Shown: positions 17,959 to 26,767, counted from the first letter of the stretch. The stretch is 64,000 bases of DNA from Hymenobacter psychrotolerans DSM 18569 (GCF_900142395.1 NZ_FRAS01000008.1:62001-126000); one strand, 5' to 3'. Numbers and translations are program-made. Notes: a model not told the origin generated them from the sequence alone.

Positions 17959-18672
17959 TTAAGCTATCCGCTTTGCCTCGCACGCCTCCAGCCAGGCATC
18001 GTTCTGGCAGCTAGTGCATTGTGCCGGATTGCCCCGGGCCAGCTCCTGCACGTGGCCGCAGCAGGCGCAGGCGTAGGCACCGGCTTTTTCAGCCCGCCGC
18101 AGGCTTTTTTCCAACCGTTCCGGCCAGATGGGCATACCCGGCCGCGTCTCCTCGTCCTCGAAGAAATACACGCTGATGTCGCCGGTAGCCTCAATATATG
18201 CGCGGCGCACTTGGCCCAGATGTTCGATTTGGCGTTGGCGCAGTTCTCCGAACAGCTCTTTCTGGGTCAGATTCTGGTTTTGGAAGTTGCGGATCTGAAT
18301 CTCGCCCTGGTCGACGAGCAGCACGGGCGCCCCCTCCAGCCAGTCGCTGAACCAGGGCCACTTCTCGGTAAACCAGTTGAACAGCAGATACACCACCGGA
18401 ACCACCACGAACACCACCGCCACGTGCAGCAGCGGCACGTCCTCGTAGAACATGGCGTCGCCGGCGGCCGAGCCCAGGGCCAGAATAATGCTGAGCTCGA
18501 AGATGGAAAGCTGCCGCACTCCGCGCCTGCCCGTTACGCGCAGCGCGCCCAGAATCAGCAGGTAAGTAAGAACGCAACGCAGGACTATTTCCAGTAGAAA
18601 CAGCGGCGGAATATCATCGGAAAGCAGAATTCGGTGCCAATCAAAGGGCTGAACAGCGGCGGCAAAAAGCAT
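17959..18672 (-). CDS. DUF421-family membrane protein with C-terminal Cys cluster
   Basis: A 237-residue protein with three membrane helices in the first 110 residues (FLLEIVLRCVLTYLLILGAL, IFELSIILALGSAAGDAM and AVVFVVVPVVYLLFNWF) followed by the DUF421/YetF soluble domain (LLVDQGEIQIRNFQNQNLTQ). The family is widespread, of uncertain biochemical function. Unusually, the last 45 residues carry a CACCGH and a CTSC pair separated by about 14 residues, a zinc-ribbon-like tail. No neighbour suggests a pathway. The start ATG (18672) is immediately upstream of the first helix region and fits the family. Confidence 0.85.
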   Translation of the reverse strand: MLFAAAVQPFDWHRILLSDDIPPLFLLEIVLRCVLTYLLILGALRVTGRRGVRQLSIFELSIILALGSAAGDAMFYEDVPLLHVAVVFVVVPVVYLLFNWFTEKWPWFSDWLEGAPVLLVDQGEIQIRNFQNQNLTQKELFGELRQRQIEHLGQVRRAYIEATGDISVYFFEDEETRPGMPIWPERLEKSLRRAEKAGAYACACCGHVQELARGNPAQCTSCQNDAWLEACEAKRIA

Positions 18673-18742
18673 AAAACCAGCTACGAAGGAAAGTATATTC
18701 CTCTGCTAACGTAGCGGCTGATCTTTCCGTTGGCAGGGGCGC

Positions 18743-19231
18743 TTAGTTCAGGGAGTTGCCATCGGTCAGGGGCCGCACAAGGTGGTGCGTGGTAACGGCA
18801 AACCCCTGCGCCTGCCAGAAGTGAAGCGCCGCCGGATTCTGCAGCGCCACCTGCAGCTCCAGATGGTCGGCGCCTTCTGCCAGCAGCCAGGTTTTGGCCG
18901 CGCTGAACAGCGCCCGGCCCAGGCCCCGGCGGCGGTAGGGCACTTCCACAATGGTTTCGGCAATGTAGCCGCGCCGGAAAAAGTGCATAGCGCTGGTGCC
19001 TACCTGGTAGGTGGCCAGCAGCAATCCTACCAGCCCGTCGGGCCCGGCATCAGCCACAAAAATGCGGGTATATGGCTCCGCGAGCCGCTCGCGCAGCACC
19101 CGTTTGAGCTTGAAATCGGCCTCAGGATGGTAGCCAAAAACAGGGTGGTACGCCCGGTGCTGGTCCATAAGCAGGCGCCAGAGGCGGTATAGCTCGGGGA
19201 GGTCTTGAGGCGTGGCCAGGCGAATGGTCAT
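18743..19231 (-). CDS. GNAT-family N-acetyltransferase
   Basis: The ATG at 19231 gives 162 residues, a normal single GNAT domain. It starts MTIRLATPQDLPELYRLW, has the beta-bulge strand GLLLATYQ, and the acetyl-CoA pyrophosphate loop as YRRRGLGRALF, followed by HLELQVALQNPAALHFWQAQ, the typical motif-B region. These enzymes acetylate amines on small molecules, proteins or antibiotics; the substrate cannot be deduced. Longer upstream starts encode an unrelated tail. The protein lies alone on its strand between DUF421 and the YaeR-like gene; the 272-base upstream gap shows no gene. Confidence 0.9.
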   Translation of the reverse strand: MTIRLATPQDLPELYRLWRLLMDQHRAYHPVFGYHPEADFKLKRVLRERLAEPYTRIFVADAGPDGLVGLLLATYQVGTSAMHFFRRGYIAETIVEVPYRRRGLGRALFSAAKTWLLAEGADHLELQVALQNPAALHFWQAQGFAVTTHHLVRPLTDGNSLN

Positions 19232-19504
19232 GGGCGGCGGCAGTGACAGGGGAAACAGGCGAAAGTAGCACAGCTGCCGCGGAAGGACATTCTGGGGCCT
19301 GATGGTAGCGGCGCTTTTCCGGGTATCTGCCGTACAGCCAGGCTGCTGGTAGAGGTTCTGCAAGCTCTGTGCGCCCACCCCAGAGCCAGCTTCGCTGGAT
19401 TGCAGTGCCTGCTGGTGCAAGTGCTTTATCCGCCTGCTTTTGGGCACTACCTGCAGTGCTGGCCACACGGGGCAGCGAACAGTAATGCCCGCGCCACAGG
19501 GCTG

Positions 19505-19909
19505 CTAAAGCGGCCCAGGCACCTCGTAGAGTTCCAGCGGCAACTGGTCGGGGTCGAAGAAAAACGTGAAGCGGCGGCCCGTAAACTCATCTACCCGGAT
19601 GGGCTCGTAAGTGACTCCCAGCGCCTCAAGGCGCGCCACGGCCGCATCCAGGTCGGCCACGGCAAAGGCCAGGTGGCGCAGGCCGGCGGCTTCGGGCCGG
19701 CTGGGGCGAGGCGGTGGGGCCGGGAAGGAAAACAGCTCAATAAGGTACTGCCCGTTCAGGGCCAGATCCAGCTTGTACGACTGCCGCTCGGCCCGGTATA
19801 CCTCGCGCACAATCTGCAGGCCCAGCACCTCGGTGTAGAAGTGCTTGGATGCCGCATAGTCGGAGCAGATGATGGCAATGTGATGGACGTGAAGCAAGCC
19901 GGGCAGCAT
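19505..19909 (-). CDS. VOC-family metalloprotein, YaeR/SMU1112c type
   Basis: The ATG at 19909 gives 134 residues matching the YaeR-like glyoxalase-I-related group. Visible are HVHHIAIICSDYAASKHFYT, LNGQYLIELFSFPAPPPRPS, GLRHLAFAVADLDAAV and RFTFFFDPDQLPLELYE. The first His, the His of LRHLAF and the terminal Glu are expected metal ligands. An upstream TTG would add 13 residues and was rejected. The reaction is not established for this group; a glyoxalase-like or detoxification activity is an inference. It lies downstream of the aldo/keto reductase, behind a terminator-like hairpin. Confidence 0.92.
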   Translation of the reverse strand: MLPGLLHVHHIAIICSDYAASKHFYTEVLGLQIVREVYRAERQSYKLDLALNGQYLIELFSFPAPPPRPSRPEAAGLRHLAFAVADLDAAVARLEALGVTYEPIRVDEFTGRRFTFFFDPDQLPLELYEVPGPL

Positions 19910-19971
19910 AAAAAGAAGTGCTAAAGGAAGCCGAAGCGCAGCCAGCAAGCTGCGGCCTCGAACGAACTAAA

Positions 19972-20019
19972 CAGCCAGGCCGCGCCCCCACAGGTGCCTG
20001 CAGAGGCGCGGCCTGGCTG
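19972..20019 (-). terminator. Terminator of the aldo/keto reductase gene
   Basis: A perfect 15-bp stem (19972-19986 with 20005-20019) and an 18-base loop, starting 16 bases after the reductase stop codon. It separates that gene from the YaeR-like gene. Confidence 0.7.
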
Positions 20020-20034
20020 GGAAAGCCGAGCCGG

Positions 20035-20988
20035 TCAGGCGCTGGCCTGGTTCAGCATGGATACCTCTTCCGCACTCAGGGCTAGCGTAGCGGCTCCCAG
20101 CAGCTCCTGCACCTGCTCGGGCGTGGTGCTGCTGGCAATGGGCGCCGTGAGGCCGGGCTGGGCCACTATCCAGGCCAGGGCCACTTGAGCCGGCGTGCTG
20201 CCGGCGTGGCGGGCTACTACGGCATCAAGGGCGGCCAGAATGCGGCGGCCCCGGTCGTTGAGGTATTTGGGGCCGATGCTGCTGCCACGGATGCTCTTGC
20301 TCAGGTCGGCTTCGGTGCGGTACTTGCCGGTCAGGAAGCCCGAGGCCAGCCCGAAGTAGGGAATCACGCCCAGACCTTTGTCCAGAATCAGCGGCTGCAG
20401 CTCCTTTTCGAAGTCGGCGCGGTTGTAGAGGTTGTACTCGGGCTGCAGGCTTTCGTAGCGGGGCAGGCCGTGCTGCTCACTGGCTTCCAGGGCCTCCCGC
20501 AGCCGGCTGGCTGAGTAATTGGAGGCCCCGATAGCGCGCACTTTACCTTCCTTGATCAGCTCGGCGTAGGCTTCCAGCGGCTCGGTTACGGGCAGTGTTT
20601 CGTCGTCCTGGTGGCTCTGGTACAGGTCGATGTAGTCGGTTTGCAGGCGACGGAGCGAGGCTTCGACGGAGCGGCGGATGTAGGCTTTGGCCAGGCCCTT
20701 ACTGCCGTCGCCCATTTCCATGCCCACTTTGGTCAGGATGAGCACGTCGTCGCGGCGGCCGCGCTGCTTCAGCCACTTGCCCAGCACCGCTTCTGACTCG
20801 CCGCCCTTATGGCCCGGCGCCCAGGCCGAGTACACGTTGGCCGTATCAATGGCGTTGCCGCCGCCGGCTACAAAGGCATCGAGGACGCGGAACGAAGCAG
20901 TTTCATCGGCCGTCCAGCCGAATACGTTGCCGCCCAGCACGAGTGGGGCGAGGTTCAGGCCGGAGCGGCCCAGTTCACGGTGTTGCAT
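20035..20988 (-). CDS. Aldo/keto reductase
   Basis: A 317-residue TIM-barrel NADPH-dependent reductase; the length is normal. It starts MQHRELGRSGLNLAPLVLGG. The catalytic Asp-Tyr-Lys-His set is visible as DTANVYSAW (Asp and Tyr), ILTKVGME (Lys) and YQSHQDDE (His). The NADPH-binding region at the end contains IASSTTPEQVQELL. It resembles the AKR11/12-type, YajO-like branch. Substrate unknown, probably a carbonyl on a small metabolite. It diverges from the class D beta-lactamase gene, with a 93-base gap that would hold both promoters. Confidence 0.93.
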   Translation of the reverse strand: MQHRELGRSGLNLAPLVLGGNVFGWTADETASFRVLDAFVAGGGNAIDTANVYSAWAPGHKGGESEAVLGKWLKQRGRRDDVLILTKVGMEMGDGSKGLAKAYIRRSVEASLRRLQTDYIDLYQSHQDDETLPVTEPLEAYAELIKEGKVRAIGASNYSASRLREALEASEQHGLPRYESLQPEYNLYNRADFEKELQPLILDKGLGVIPYFGLASGFLTGKYRTEADLSKSIRGSSIGPKYLNDRGRRILAALDAVVARHAGSTPAQVALAWIVAQPGLTAPIASSTTPEQVQELLGAATLALSAEEVSMLNQASA

Positions 20989-21049
20989 ACGTAGAGGGTG
21001 TTGGTTCAGGAACTAGTGTGGTGTTAAACCGGTCGGCTTTCGGTTAGGT

Positions 21050-21057
21050 TATCTTCG
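21050..21057 (+). promoter_or_regulatory. Candidate -7 element, class D beta-lactamase gene
   Basis: TATCTTCG fits a TAnnTTnG variant of the Bacteroidota -7 element, 24 bases before the ATG (21082). No good -33 element is seen. Confidence 0.25.
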
Positions 21058-21081
21058 CTGCCACATCTATCCATCTGCCAA

Positions 21082-21900
21082 ATGTCGTGTTTTCGTTTGC
21101 TGCTGAGCTTGGTTTGCCTGCTACTGACCGCAGCCACGCCACCGGCTCACAAAATTGTGGAGCGCAATTTCCAGCCGTATTTCGACCAGTACAATGTGCA
21201 GGGCTCGTTTTTGCTGGTGGAAGCGCCCACTGGCCAAGTGGTGGCCTACAACCTGGCGCGGTGCCGCCAGGGGTTTCTGCCCGCCTCCACGTTTAAGATT
21301 CCCAACACGCTCATCGGCCTGCAAACCGGCGCCCTCCCCGACACCGCCACCCTGTGCAAATGGGACGGGGTGACGCGTGAATTTCCGCAGTGGAACCAGG
21401 ATATGAGCTACGGCCGGGCGCTGCGCGTGTCGTGCGTGCCGTGTTACCAGCAGCTGGCGCGCCGCATCGGGGTGGAGCAATACCGGGCGTGGCTCCCGAA
21501 GCTGCGCTACGGCCGCATGGCCGTGGCTCCCGCCACCCTCGATACTTTCTGGCTCGATGGGAATTCGCGCATTTCACAATTTGAGCAGGTGGATTTTCTG
21601 CGCCGCCTGCACGCCGAAACGCTACCTGTAGCCGCCCGGCATCAGCGGGCCGTGAAGCAACTGCTGATCCTCAAGAAAACATCCGAATACACCCTCTATG
21701 GCAAAACAGGCTGGCGTTTTCGGTCAGCTACCAACCCTGATAATGGCTGGCTGGTTGGCTGGATAACGCGCGCCGATGGCCGCACCGCGCTGTTTGCTCT
21801 GAATATCGAGCCGAAGGGCGGGCGGGCTGCCAACAACCAGTTTATGGGAGCCCGCCGCGCCATTACAGAATCCATTCTGAAGGAGCTGCGGTGGCTGTAG
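21082..21900 (+). CDS. Class D beta-lactamase (OXA-like), atypical YGR motif
   Basis: A 272-residue serine beta-lactamase or penicillin-recognising enzyme with a signal peptide (FRLLLSLVCLLLTAATPPAH). Class D motifs are present: S-x-x-K as STFK (Ser69, Lys72), S-x-V as SCV (Ser117), and KTG at 208-210. The usual YGN motif reads YGR (143-145); the neighbouring WLDG (Trp157) is kept. The Asn-to-Arg change may alter activity, so whether it hydrolyses beta-lactams is uncertain. It is not accompanied by a regulator, integron or mobile element and looks chromosomal. A D-aminoacylase gene follows after 49 bases. Confidence 0.9.
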   Translation: MSCFRLLLSLVCLLLTAATPPAHKIVERNFQPYFDQYNVQGSFLLVEAPTGQVVAYNLARCRQGFLPASTFKIPNTLIGLQTGALPDTATLCKWDGVTREFPQWNQDMSYGRALRVSCVPCYQQLARRIGVEQYRAWLPKLRYGRMAVAPATLDTFWLDGNSRISQFEQVDFLRRLHAETLPVAARHQRAVKQLLILKKTSEYTLYGKTGWRFRSATNPDNGWLVGWITRADGRTALFALNIEPKGGRAANNQFMGARRAITESILKELRWL

Positions 21901-21949
21901 CAGCCCACAGACGGCTCAGCCGCTATGCCCGTTTGCGCTACATTCGTTT

Positions 21950-23533
21950 ATGACCCGCTACGCATTCCTGGTTCTGCTGCTTCTGCTCACCCAAACAACT
22001 TGGGCGCAAACCCAGCGGGCAGATATTCTTATCCGCAACGGCCGCCTCTACGACGGCACAGGCAACACCTGGACACTGGGCGACGTGGCAATCCGGGCGG
22101 GCCGTATTGTGGCCGTGGGCCGCTTGCCGGCTACTTATCCGGCTGATACCGTGCTGGATGCGCAGGGACTGGCCGTGGCGCCGGGCTTTATCGACGTGCA
22201 CACGCACATCGAAGACGACGAAGTGCGCCAGCCTACCGCCGATAATTTCATCTATGACGGCGTCACGACGGTTGTGACGGGCAACTGCGGCTCCTCACGC
22301 CCCGATTTGCGGCGCTATTTTCATATGCTGGACAGCACCCATTTGTCGGTGAACGTGGCCTCGCTGGTGGGGCACGGCACGGTACGCAAGGCGGTGATGG
22401 GCCGGGCCCGGCGCGTGCCTTCGGAAGTGGAACTGCAGCGCATGGAAGCGTTGGTGGACAGTGCTATGCGGGCCGGCGCGGTGGGCTTGTCGTCGGGGCT
22501 GATTTACGTGCCCGGCACCTATTCCCGCACGCCCGAGCTGGTGCGGCTGGCACGGGTGGCGGGGCGCTACCACGGCCTTTACGCCACCCACATGCGCAAC
22601 GAGTCCGACAGCGTGACCTTTGCCATTCAGGAGGCGCTGAAAGTGGGCCAGGAAGCGGGGCTGCCGGTCCAGATTTCGCACCTCAAGCTGGGCGGCCAGC
22701 AGAACTGGGGCCGCACTGCTGCGCTGCTACGCCTGATTGAGGATGCCCGCCGCGCCGGCCAGCAAGTCACCATCGACCAGTATCCCTACACGGCCAGCTC
22801 CACCTCGCTCAGCACCCTGCTCCCGGACGCCGTGCAGGCCGACGGGCGCGACTCGCTGCGCGCCCGGTTGGCCCGCCCGGCGGTGCGCAAAGCCGTAGAA
22901 ATCAGTATGCTGGCGCGCCTGAAGCGCCGCAAGCTCAAGCACTTCAGCTACGCCGTAGTGGCCAGCTTTCCGCCCGATACGAGCTACAACGGCCGCAGCA
23001 TCGAGGAAATAAACCGCCTGCGCCGCCGCCCGCACACTGCCCGCGCCGAAGCCGCCACCGTGCTGGACCTGGTGCTGCAATATGATGCGGGCATGGTGTT
23101 CCACGGCATGAGCGAAGACGATGTGCAGAACATCATGCGCTACCCGCAGAACATGGTGGCTTCCGACGCCAGCATCCGGGTGTGGCAGGAGGGCGTGCCA
23201 CATCCGCGCGGCTACGGCTCCAATGCCCGCGTGCTGGGCCGCTACGTGCGCGAGCTGCACATCATCACGCTGGAAGAAGCCATCCGCCGCATGACCAGCC
23301 TGCCCGCCCAAACCTTCGGCTTTACAGACCGCGGCCTGCTGCGCCCCGGCCTCGCCGCCGACATTGTGGTGTTCGACCCTACTACCGTGCAGGACCGCTC
23401 CACCTTCGAGCAGCCGCACCAATATTCCGTGGGCATGAAGTACGTGCTGGTGAACGGCCGCCTCACGGTGCGCGACGGCCGCCACACCGGCATCCGCAAC
23501 GGGCAGGTGCTGTACGGCGCGGGCCGGAAGTAG
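21950..23533 (+). CDS. N-acyl-D-amino-acid deacylase-like amidohydrolase, exported
   Basis: A 527-residue member of the D-aminoacylase/dihydroorotase-like amidohydrolases with a signal peptide (RYAFLVLLLLLTQTTWAQ). Metal-binding motifs are seen: HTH in GFIDVHTHIEDD, then GNCGSS, ATHMRNESD, QISHLKLGG, and ASDASIRVW near the end. It starts with the typical strand ADILIRNGRLYDGTG. The family removes acyl groups from N-acyl-D-amino acids or processes D-amino-acid peptides. The location after the beta-lactamase suggests a cell-wall peptide or nutrient role, an inference only. TACATTCG at 21939-21946, three bases before the ATG, is a possible -7 element. Confidence 0.88.
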   Translation: MTRYAFLVLLLLLTQTTWAQTQRADILIRNGRLYDGTGNTWTLGDVAIRAGRIVAVGRLPATYPADTVLDAQGLAVAPGFIDVHTHIEDDEVRQPTADNFIYDGVTTVVTGNCGSSRPDLRRYFHMLDSTHLSVNVASLVGHGTVRKAVMGRARRVPSEVELQRMEALVDSAMRAGAVGLSSGLIYVPGTYSRTPELVRLARVAGRYHGLYATHMRNESDSVTFAIQEALKVGQEAGLPVQISHLKLGGQQNWGRTAALLRLIEDARRAGQQVTIDQYPYTASSTSLSTLLPDAVQADGRDSLRARLARPAVRKAVEISMLARLKRRKLKHFSYAVVASFPPDTSYNGRSIEEINRLRRRPHTARAEAATVLDLVLQYDAGMVFHGMSEDDVQNIMRYPQNMVASDASIRVWQEGVPHPRGYGSNARVLGRYVRELHIITLEEAIRRMTSLPAQTFGFTDRGLLRPGLAADIVVFDPTTVQDRSTFEQPHQYSVGMKYVLVNGRLTVRDGRHTGIRNGQVLYGAGRK

Positions 23534-23553
23534 CGCGTTGTGAATAAGGTACT

Positions 23554-23655
23554 GTAGAGGCACAATATCTTGCGTCTCGGCGTTGCTGATGTTGTTTGAC
23601 CCAACGACACGGTTCCGGCCGTTTAGCGACGAGACGCAACATATTACGTCTCTAC
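23554..23655. repeat. Imperfect 26-bp hairpin (GTAGAG-GCGTCTC type) overlapping a stop codon
   Basis: Arms 23554-23579 and 23630-23655 pair with four mismatches around a 50-base centre. The right arm includes the stop codon of the GH13 gene (23652-23654). It lies between convergent genes and could end both. Confidence 0.7.
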
Positions 23656-25073
23656 ACCGTGCTGGAAGTTGACTGTATGTACACCCGTTCCAGCACGCGC
23701 CAGCCGTGCGCCGGCACGGGTAGCTGGTCGCCCTCCCGAATGGCTAGCGGCGTGTCGCCGAAAACGTCGTGCCAGGAGCCGGCTGCCTCGGGTGGCAGCG
23801 GCAGCATCTGGGGTGTGGCGGCGGTATTGATGACGCAGAGTACTGCGGCGCCTTCTTTGTGGCGCAGGAAACCGTAGAGGTCTTGATTGGAACTGGGCAG
23901 GCGCTGGAAACGGCTGGCTGCGTCGCCGTTGCGCAGGGCCGGGTGGCGGCGCTTGAGCTGCAGCAGCCGCGTGTAGAAATCCTGCAGCGGATAGTCCTGC
24001 CAGTCAATCGGGTCCCGGTCGAAGAAGGCCAGCCGCCGGTTCAGGGCCGCTTCCTGGCCCGTGTACACCAGCGGCATGCCGGGCAGCAGCACCGTCAGCA
24101 CGGCGAAGGGCAGCGCCAGTGGGCCCAGCCGTTCGTATTCGGTGCCGTCCCAGCTGTTCACGTCGTGGTTGCTGGTGAAGTGCATCAGGTACACCGACGG
24201 CGGATATTTGGCCCGCTCGGCGGCCAGATACACATCGATGTCGCGGAGGGGCTGCTTTTCCTCGGCAATATGGTCGAGGAGGTAGTGCAGGCGCAGCCCG
24301 AAGGTCATGTTGAAGGCCTTTTCCAGCAGCTTCGTATCGGAGTTAAACTCCTCCCAGCTCAGGCCGCCGCTGGGGTACAGCTCGTCCCATTCGGCCAGCA
24401 TAAACAGAGGCTTCACCGCATCCAGCTCCAGTCGGGCTTCCTCCCAGAAATCGGTGGGCACGAGGCCGGCCACGTCGCAGCGGTACCCGTCGATGTCGGC
24501 TTCGCGCACCCAGTACAGCAGAGCATCGTTCATATAGCGGCGCAGCGCGGGCTGGCTGTAGTCGAAGGCCACCACATCGGTCCAGTCGGGTACAGGCGGC
24601 ACCAGGCGGCCGGCGGCATCGTGCTGGTACCAGTCGGGGTGCTGCTGCACCAGGGCATTGTCCCAGCTGGTGTGGTTGGCTACCCAGTCGAGCAGCACGC
24701 GGAGGCCCAGCGCGTGGGCCGCTTGCACGAGGTGGCGCAGGTCGGCGAGTGTCCCAAACTCCTGATTCACCCCGAAATAGTCCTGCACGGCGTACTGGCT
24801 ACCCAGGCTGCCCTTGCGCTCCACTTCCCCAATCGGGTGAATCGGCATCAGCCACACGATGCTGATGCCCATGGCCGCCAGCCGCGGCAGATGCGCCTCA
24901 AAGGCCCGAAAGGTGCCCTCCGGCGTGTAATTGCGCAGATTTACCTCGTAGATGGTGGCATTGGCGGCCCATTCCGGGTGGCGGACCTGGAACAAATGGG
25001 CATCGGCGTGAGCAGCGGAATCGGACACGGAGGCGGGCTTGGTGAAAGACGGAAACGCAGGAGTGTACGGCAA
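23652..25073 (-). CDS. GH13 alpha-amylase family enzyme, cytoplasmic
   Basis: A 473-residue glycoside hydrolase family 13 enzyme with no signal peptide. It has the (beta/alpha)8 barrel landmarks: VLLDWVANHTSWD (region I), GYRCDVAG with the nucleophile Asp200, MLAEWDE with the acid/base Glu228, and FTSNHDVNSW with Asp304. The N-terminal segment YEVNLRNYTPEGTFRAFEAH is also typical. The product is probably a maltodextrin-active amylase or a transferase; no linkage can be read off the sequence. It is closely similar to the next gene (25316-26767), which is the same protein with a lipoprotein signal, so the two form a tandem duplication split by a hairpin repeat. Confidence 0.93.
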   Translation of the reverse strand: MPYTPAFPSFTKPASVSDSAAHADAHLFQVRHPEWAANATIYEVNLRNYTPEGTFRAFEAHLPRLAAMGISIVWLMPIHPIGEVERKGSLGSQYAVQDYFGVNQEFGTLADLRHLVQAAHALGLRVLLDWVANHTSWDNALVQQHPDWYQHDAAGRLVPPVPDWTDVVAFDYSQPALRRYMNDALLYWVREADIDGYRCDVAGLVPTDFWEEARLELDAVKPLFMLAEWDELYPSGGLSWEEFNSDTKLLEKAFNMTFGLRLHYLLDHIAEEKQPLRDIDVYLAAERAKYPPSVYLMHFTSNHDVNSWDGTEYERLGPLALPFAVLTVLLPGMPLVYTGQEAALNRRLAFFDRDPIDWQDYPLQDFYTRLLQLKRRHPALRNGDAASRFQRLPSSNQDLYGFLRHKEGAAVLCVINTAATPQMLPLPPEAAGSWHDVFGDTPLAIREGDQLPVPAHGWRVLERVYIQSTSSTV

Positions 25074-25124
25074 AGCCCGGCGTTGGGGAGAGGTGGTCAG
25101 TGACGGAAGAAAAACGCAGCCAGT

Positions 25125-25268
25125 ACGTCATTCCGAGCAAGTGGCGCATCAAGCCAATGGGCGTATCCGCCGCCGAGGAATCTCGCGGGCTTAGGTTGTG
25201 GTGCTATTGTTTACCACACTAGTGTTTACCACACTAGCGAGATTCCTCGGCGGCGCCCGGAATGACGT
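25125..25268. repeat. Hairpin repeat, GAACGTCAT-ended family (copy 2)
   Basis: Outer arms ACGTCATTCCGAGC (25125) and its complement near 25268, plus inner CCGAGGAATCTCGC arms, match copy 1 at 3434-3560. The centre is the reverse of that copy and carries a 15-base tandem duplication (25208-25222 and 25223-25237). The left arm has about 30 extra bases. It separates the two GH13 genes. Confidence 0.8.
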
Positions 25269-25315
25269 TCTTTTTCTGCCAAAGTCTTCGGCTGACAGTG
25301 CTACGGCCACGCTCT

Positions 25316-26767
25316 TTACCACAGGCCTTTGCGGGGCGGCGGCGCTATCTGCTCGTACACGCGGTAGCTGTGGGCGGGCAGCAACACCTTCGAGCTGGCA
25401 CCCAGCTTCAGGATCTGCCCGCTGAACAGCTCCCGGAAATTGCCCGGCTCCAGCGTGCGCAGCACCAGCTGGTGCGGCTGTCGGCCCAGGTTAATCACCG
25501 TCAGCACGGCCTTATCGTCGCGGCGGCGCACGAAGCTGTAAACTTCCGGACTGCTGCTGGCGGGCAGGGTCTCAAACTCGGCGCAGGCATCCCCGTTGAG
25601 TAGGGCCGGGTGGCGCTTTTTCAGCTGCAGCAGCTTGGTGTAGAAGTCCTGCAGCGGGTAGTCGTTCCACGGAATCGTGTCTTTGTCGAAGAAGCGGAGG
25701 CGCTTTTTGAGGGCCGCTTCCTGGCCGCTGTACACCATGGGCATGCCGGGCAGCATAGCAGCCAGCACGGCCAGTGGCAGCGCGTTTTTGCCCAGTCGCT
25801 CATACTCGGTGCCGTCCCAGCTGTTCACGTCATGCGAGGACGTGAAATTCATCAGATACACCGAGCCGGGGTAGCGCTGGGTCTCGGCCAGACGGTACTT
25901 GTCGAGGTCGGCAGTAGGCGCTTTGCCGGTGGCCAGGCTGTCCATGAGGCCGTGCAGGCGCAGCGCGTAGGCCATATCGAAGGCTTTTTCCAGCAGCTTG
26001 GTATCGGGGCTGAACTGCTCGGGCCGGAGGAAGGTCGGCGGAAACAGCTCGTCCCACTCGGCCAGCATAAACACGGGCTTCACCTTTTCCAGCTCCCGGC
26101 GCGTGTCGTTCCAGAAGTCGGTGGGCACGAGGCCGGCCACGTCGCAGCGGAAACCGTCGAAATCAGCCTCCCGCAGCCAGAACGCCATACTTTCCTGCAT
26201 GTATCGGCGCAGCTCGGGCTTGCTGTAGTCGAGGTCGATGACGTCCTGCCAGTCGGAAACGGGCGGCTGGAAACCGCCGGCTTTGCTGCGCGTGAACCAC
26301 TCCGGATGCTGCTGGCTGAGCTGGCTGTCCCAGCTGGTATGGTTGGCCACCCAGTCCAGAATGACGTGCATCCCCAGCTTGTGGGCCTCCTGAATCAGGT
26401 GGCGCAAATCGTCCATGGTCCCGAATTCCGGGTTCACGGCCCGGTAGTCCTGGATGGAGTATTGGCTGCCGAGCGTGCCTTTGCGGTTAAGCTGCCCAAT
26501 GGGCTGCACCGGCATCAGCCACAGAATGCCCACGCCCATTTTCTGCAGGCGCGGCAAATGGGCCTCAAAGGCCCGGAAAGTGCCTTCGGGGGTGTATTGC
26601 CGGATATTGACCTCATAAATACTGGCTGAATCGGCCCAGGCCGGGTGGCGGACGGTGTAGGCGGCGTTTGGCGTTTGGTCGCAGTCGGCAACGGTTCTGA
26701 CGGGCTGTTCGGGCTGGCAGGCGGCCAGTAGCAGCAGGCCGCTGAGCAGGAAGGAAAGACGGAGCAT
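25316..26767 (-). CDS. GH13 alpha-amylase family lipoprotein
   Basis: The ATG at 26767 gives 483 residues. The N-terminus MLRLSFLLSGLLLLAAC is a lipobox signal, so the enzyme is lipid-anchored and exported. The rest mirrors the cytoplasmic copy next door: YEVNIRQYTPEGTFRAFEAH, VILDWVANHTSWD, GFRCDVAG, MLAEWDE and FTSSHDVNSW, with all three catalytic acids kept. It probably acts on extracellular or periplasmic alpha-glucan fragments, while the paralog handles cytoplasmic products; that division is an inference. A short unknown membrane protein gene lies upstream. Confidence 0.93.
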   Translation of the reverse strand: MLRLSFLLSGLLLLAACQPEQPVRTVADCDQTPNAAYTVRHPAWADSASIYEVNIRQYTPEGTFRAFEAHLPRLQKMGVGILWLMPVQPIGQLNRKGTLGSQYSIQDYRAVNPEFGTMDDLRHLIQEAHKLGMHVILDWVANHTSWDSQLSQQHPEWFTRSKAGGFQPPVSDWQDVIDLDYSKPELRRYMQESMAFWLREADFDGFRCDVAGLVPTDFWNDTRRELEKVKPVFMLAEWDELFPPTFLRPEQFSPDTKLLEKAFDMAYALRLHGLMDSLATGKAPTADLDKYRLAETQRYPGSVYLMNFTSSHDVNSWDGTEYERLGKNALPLAVLAAMLPGMPMVYSGQEAALKKRLRFFDKDTIPWNDYPLQDFYTKLLQLKKRHPALLNGDACAEFETLPASSSPEVYSFVRRRDDKAVLTVINLGRQPHQLVLRTLEPGNFRELFSGQILKLGASSKVLLPAHSYRVYEQIAPPPRKGLW

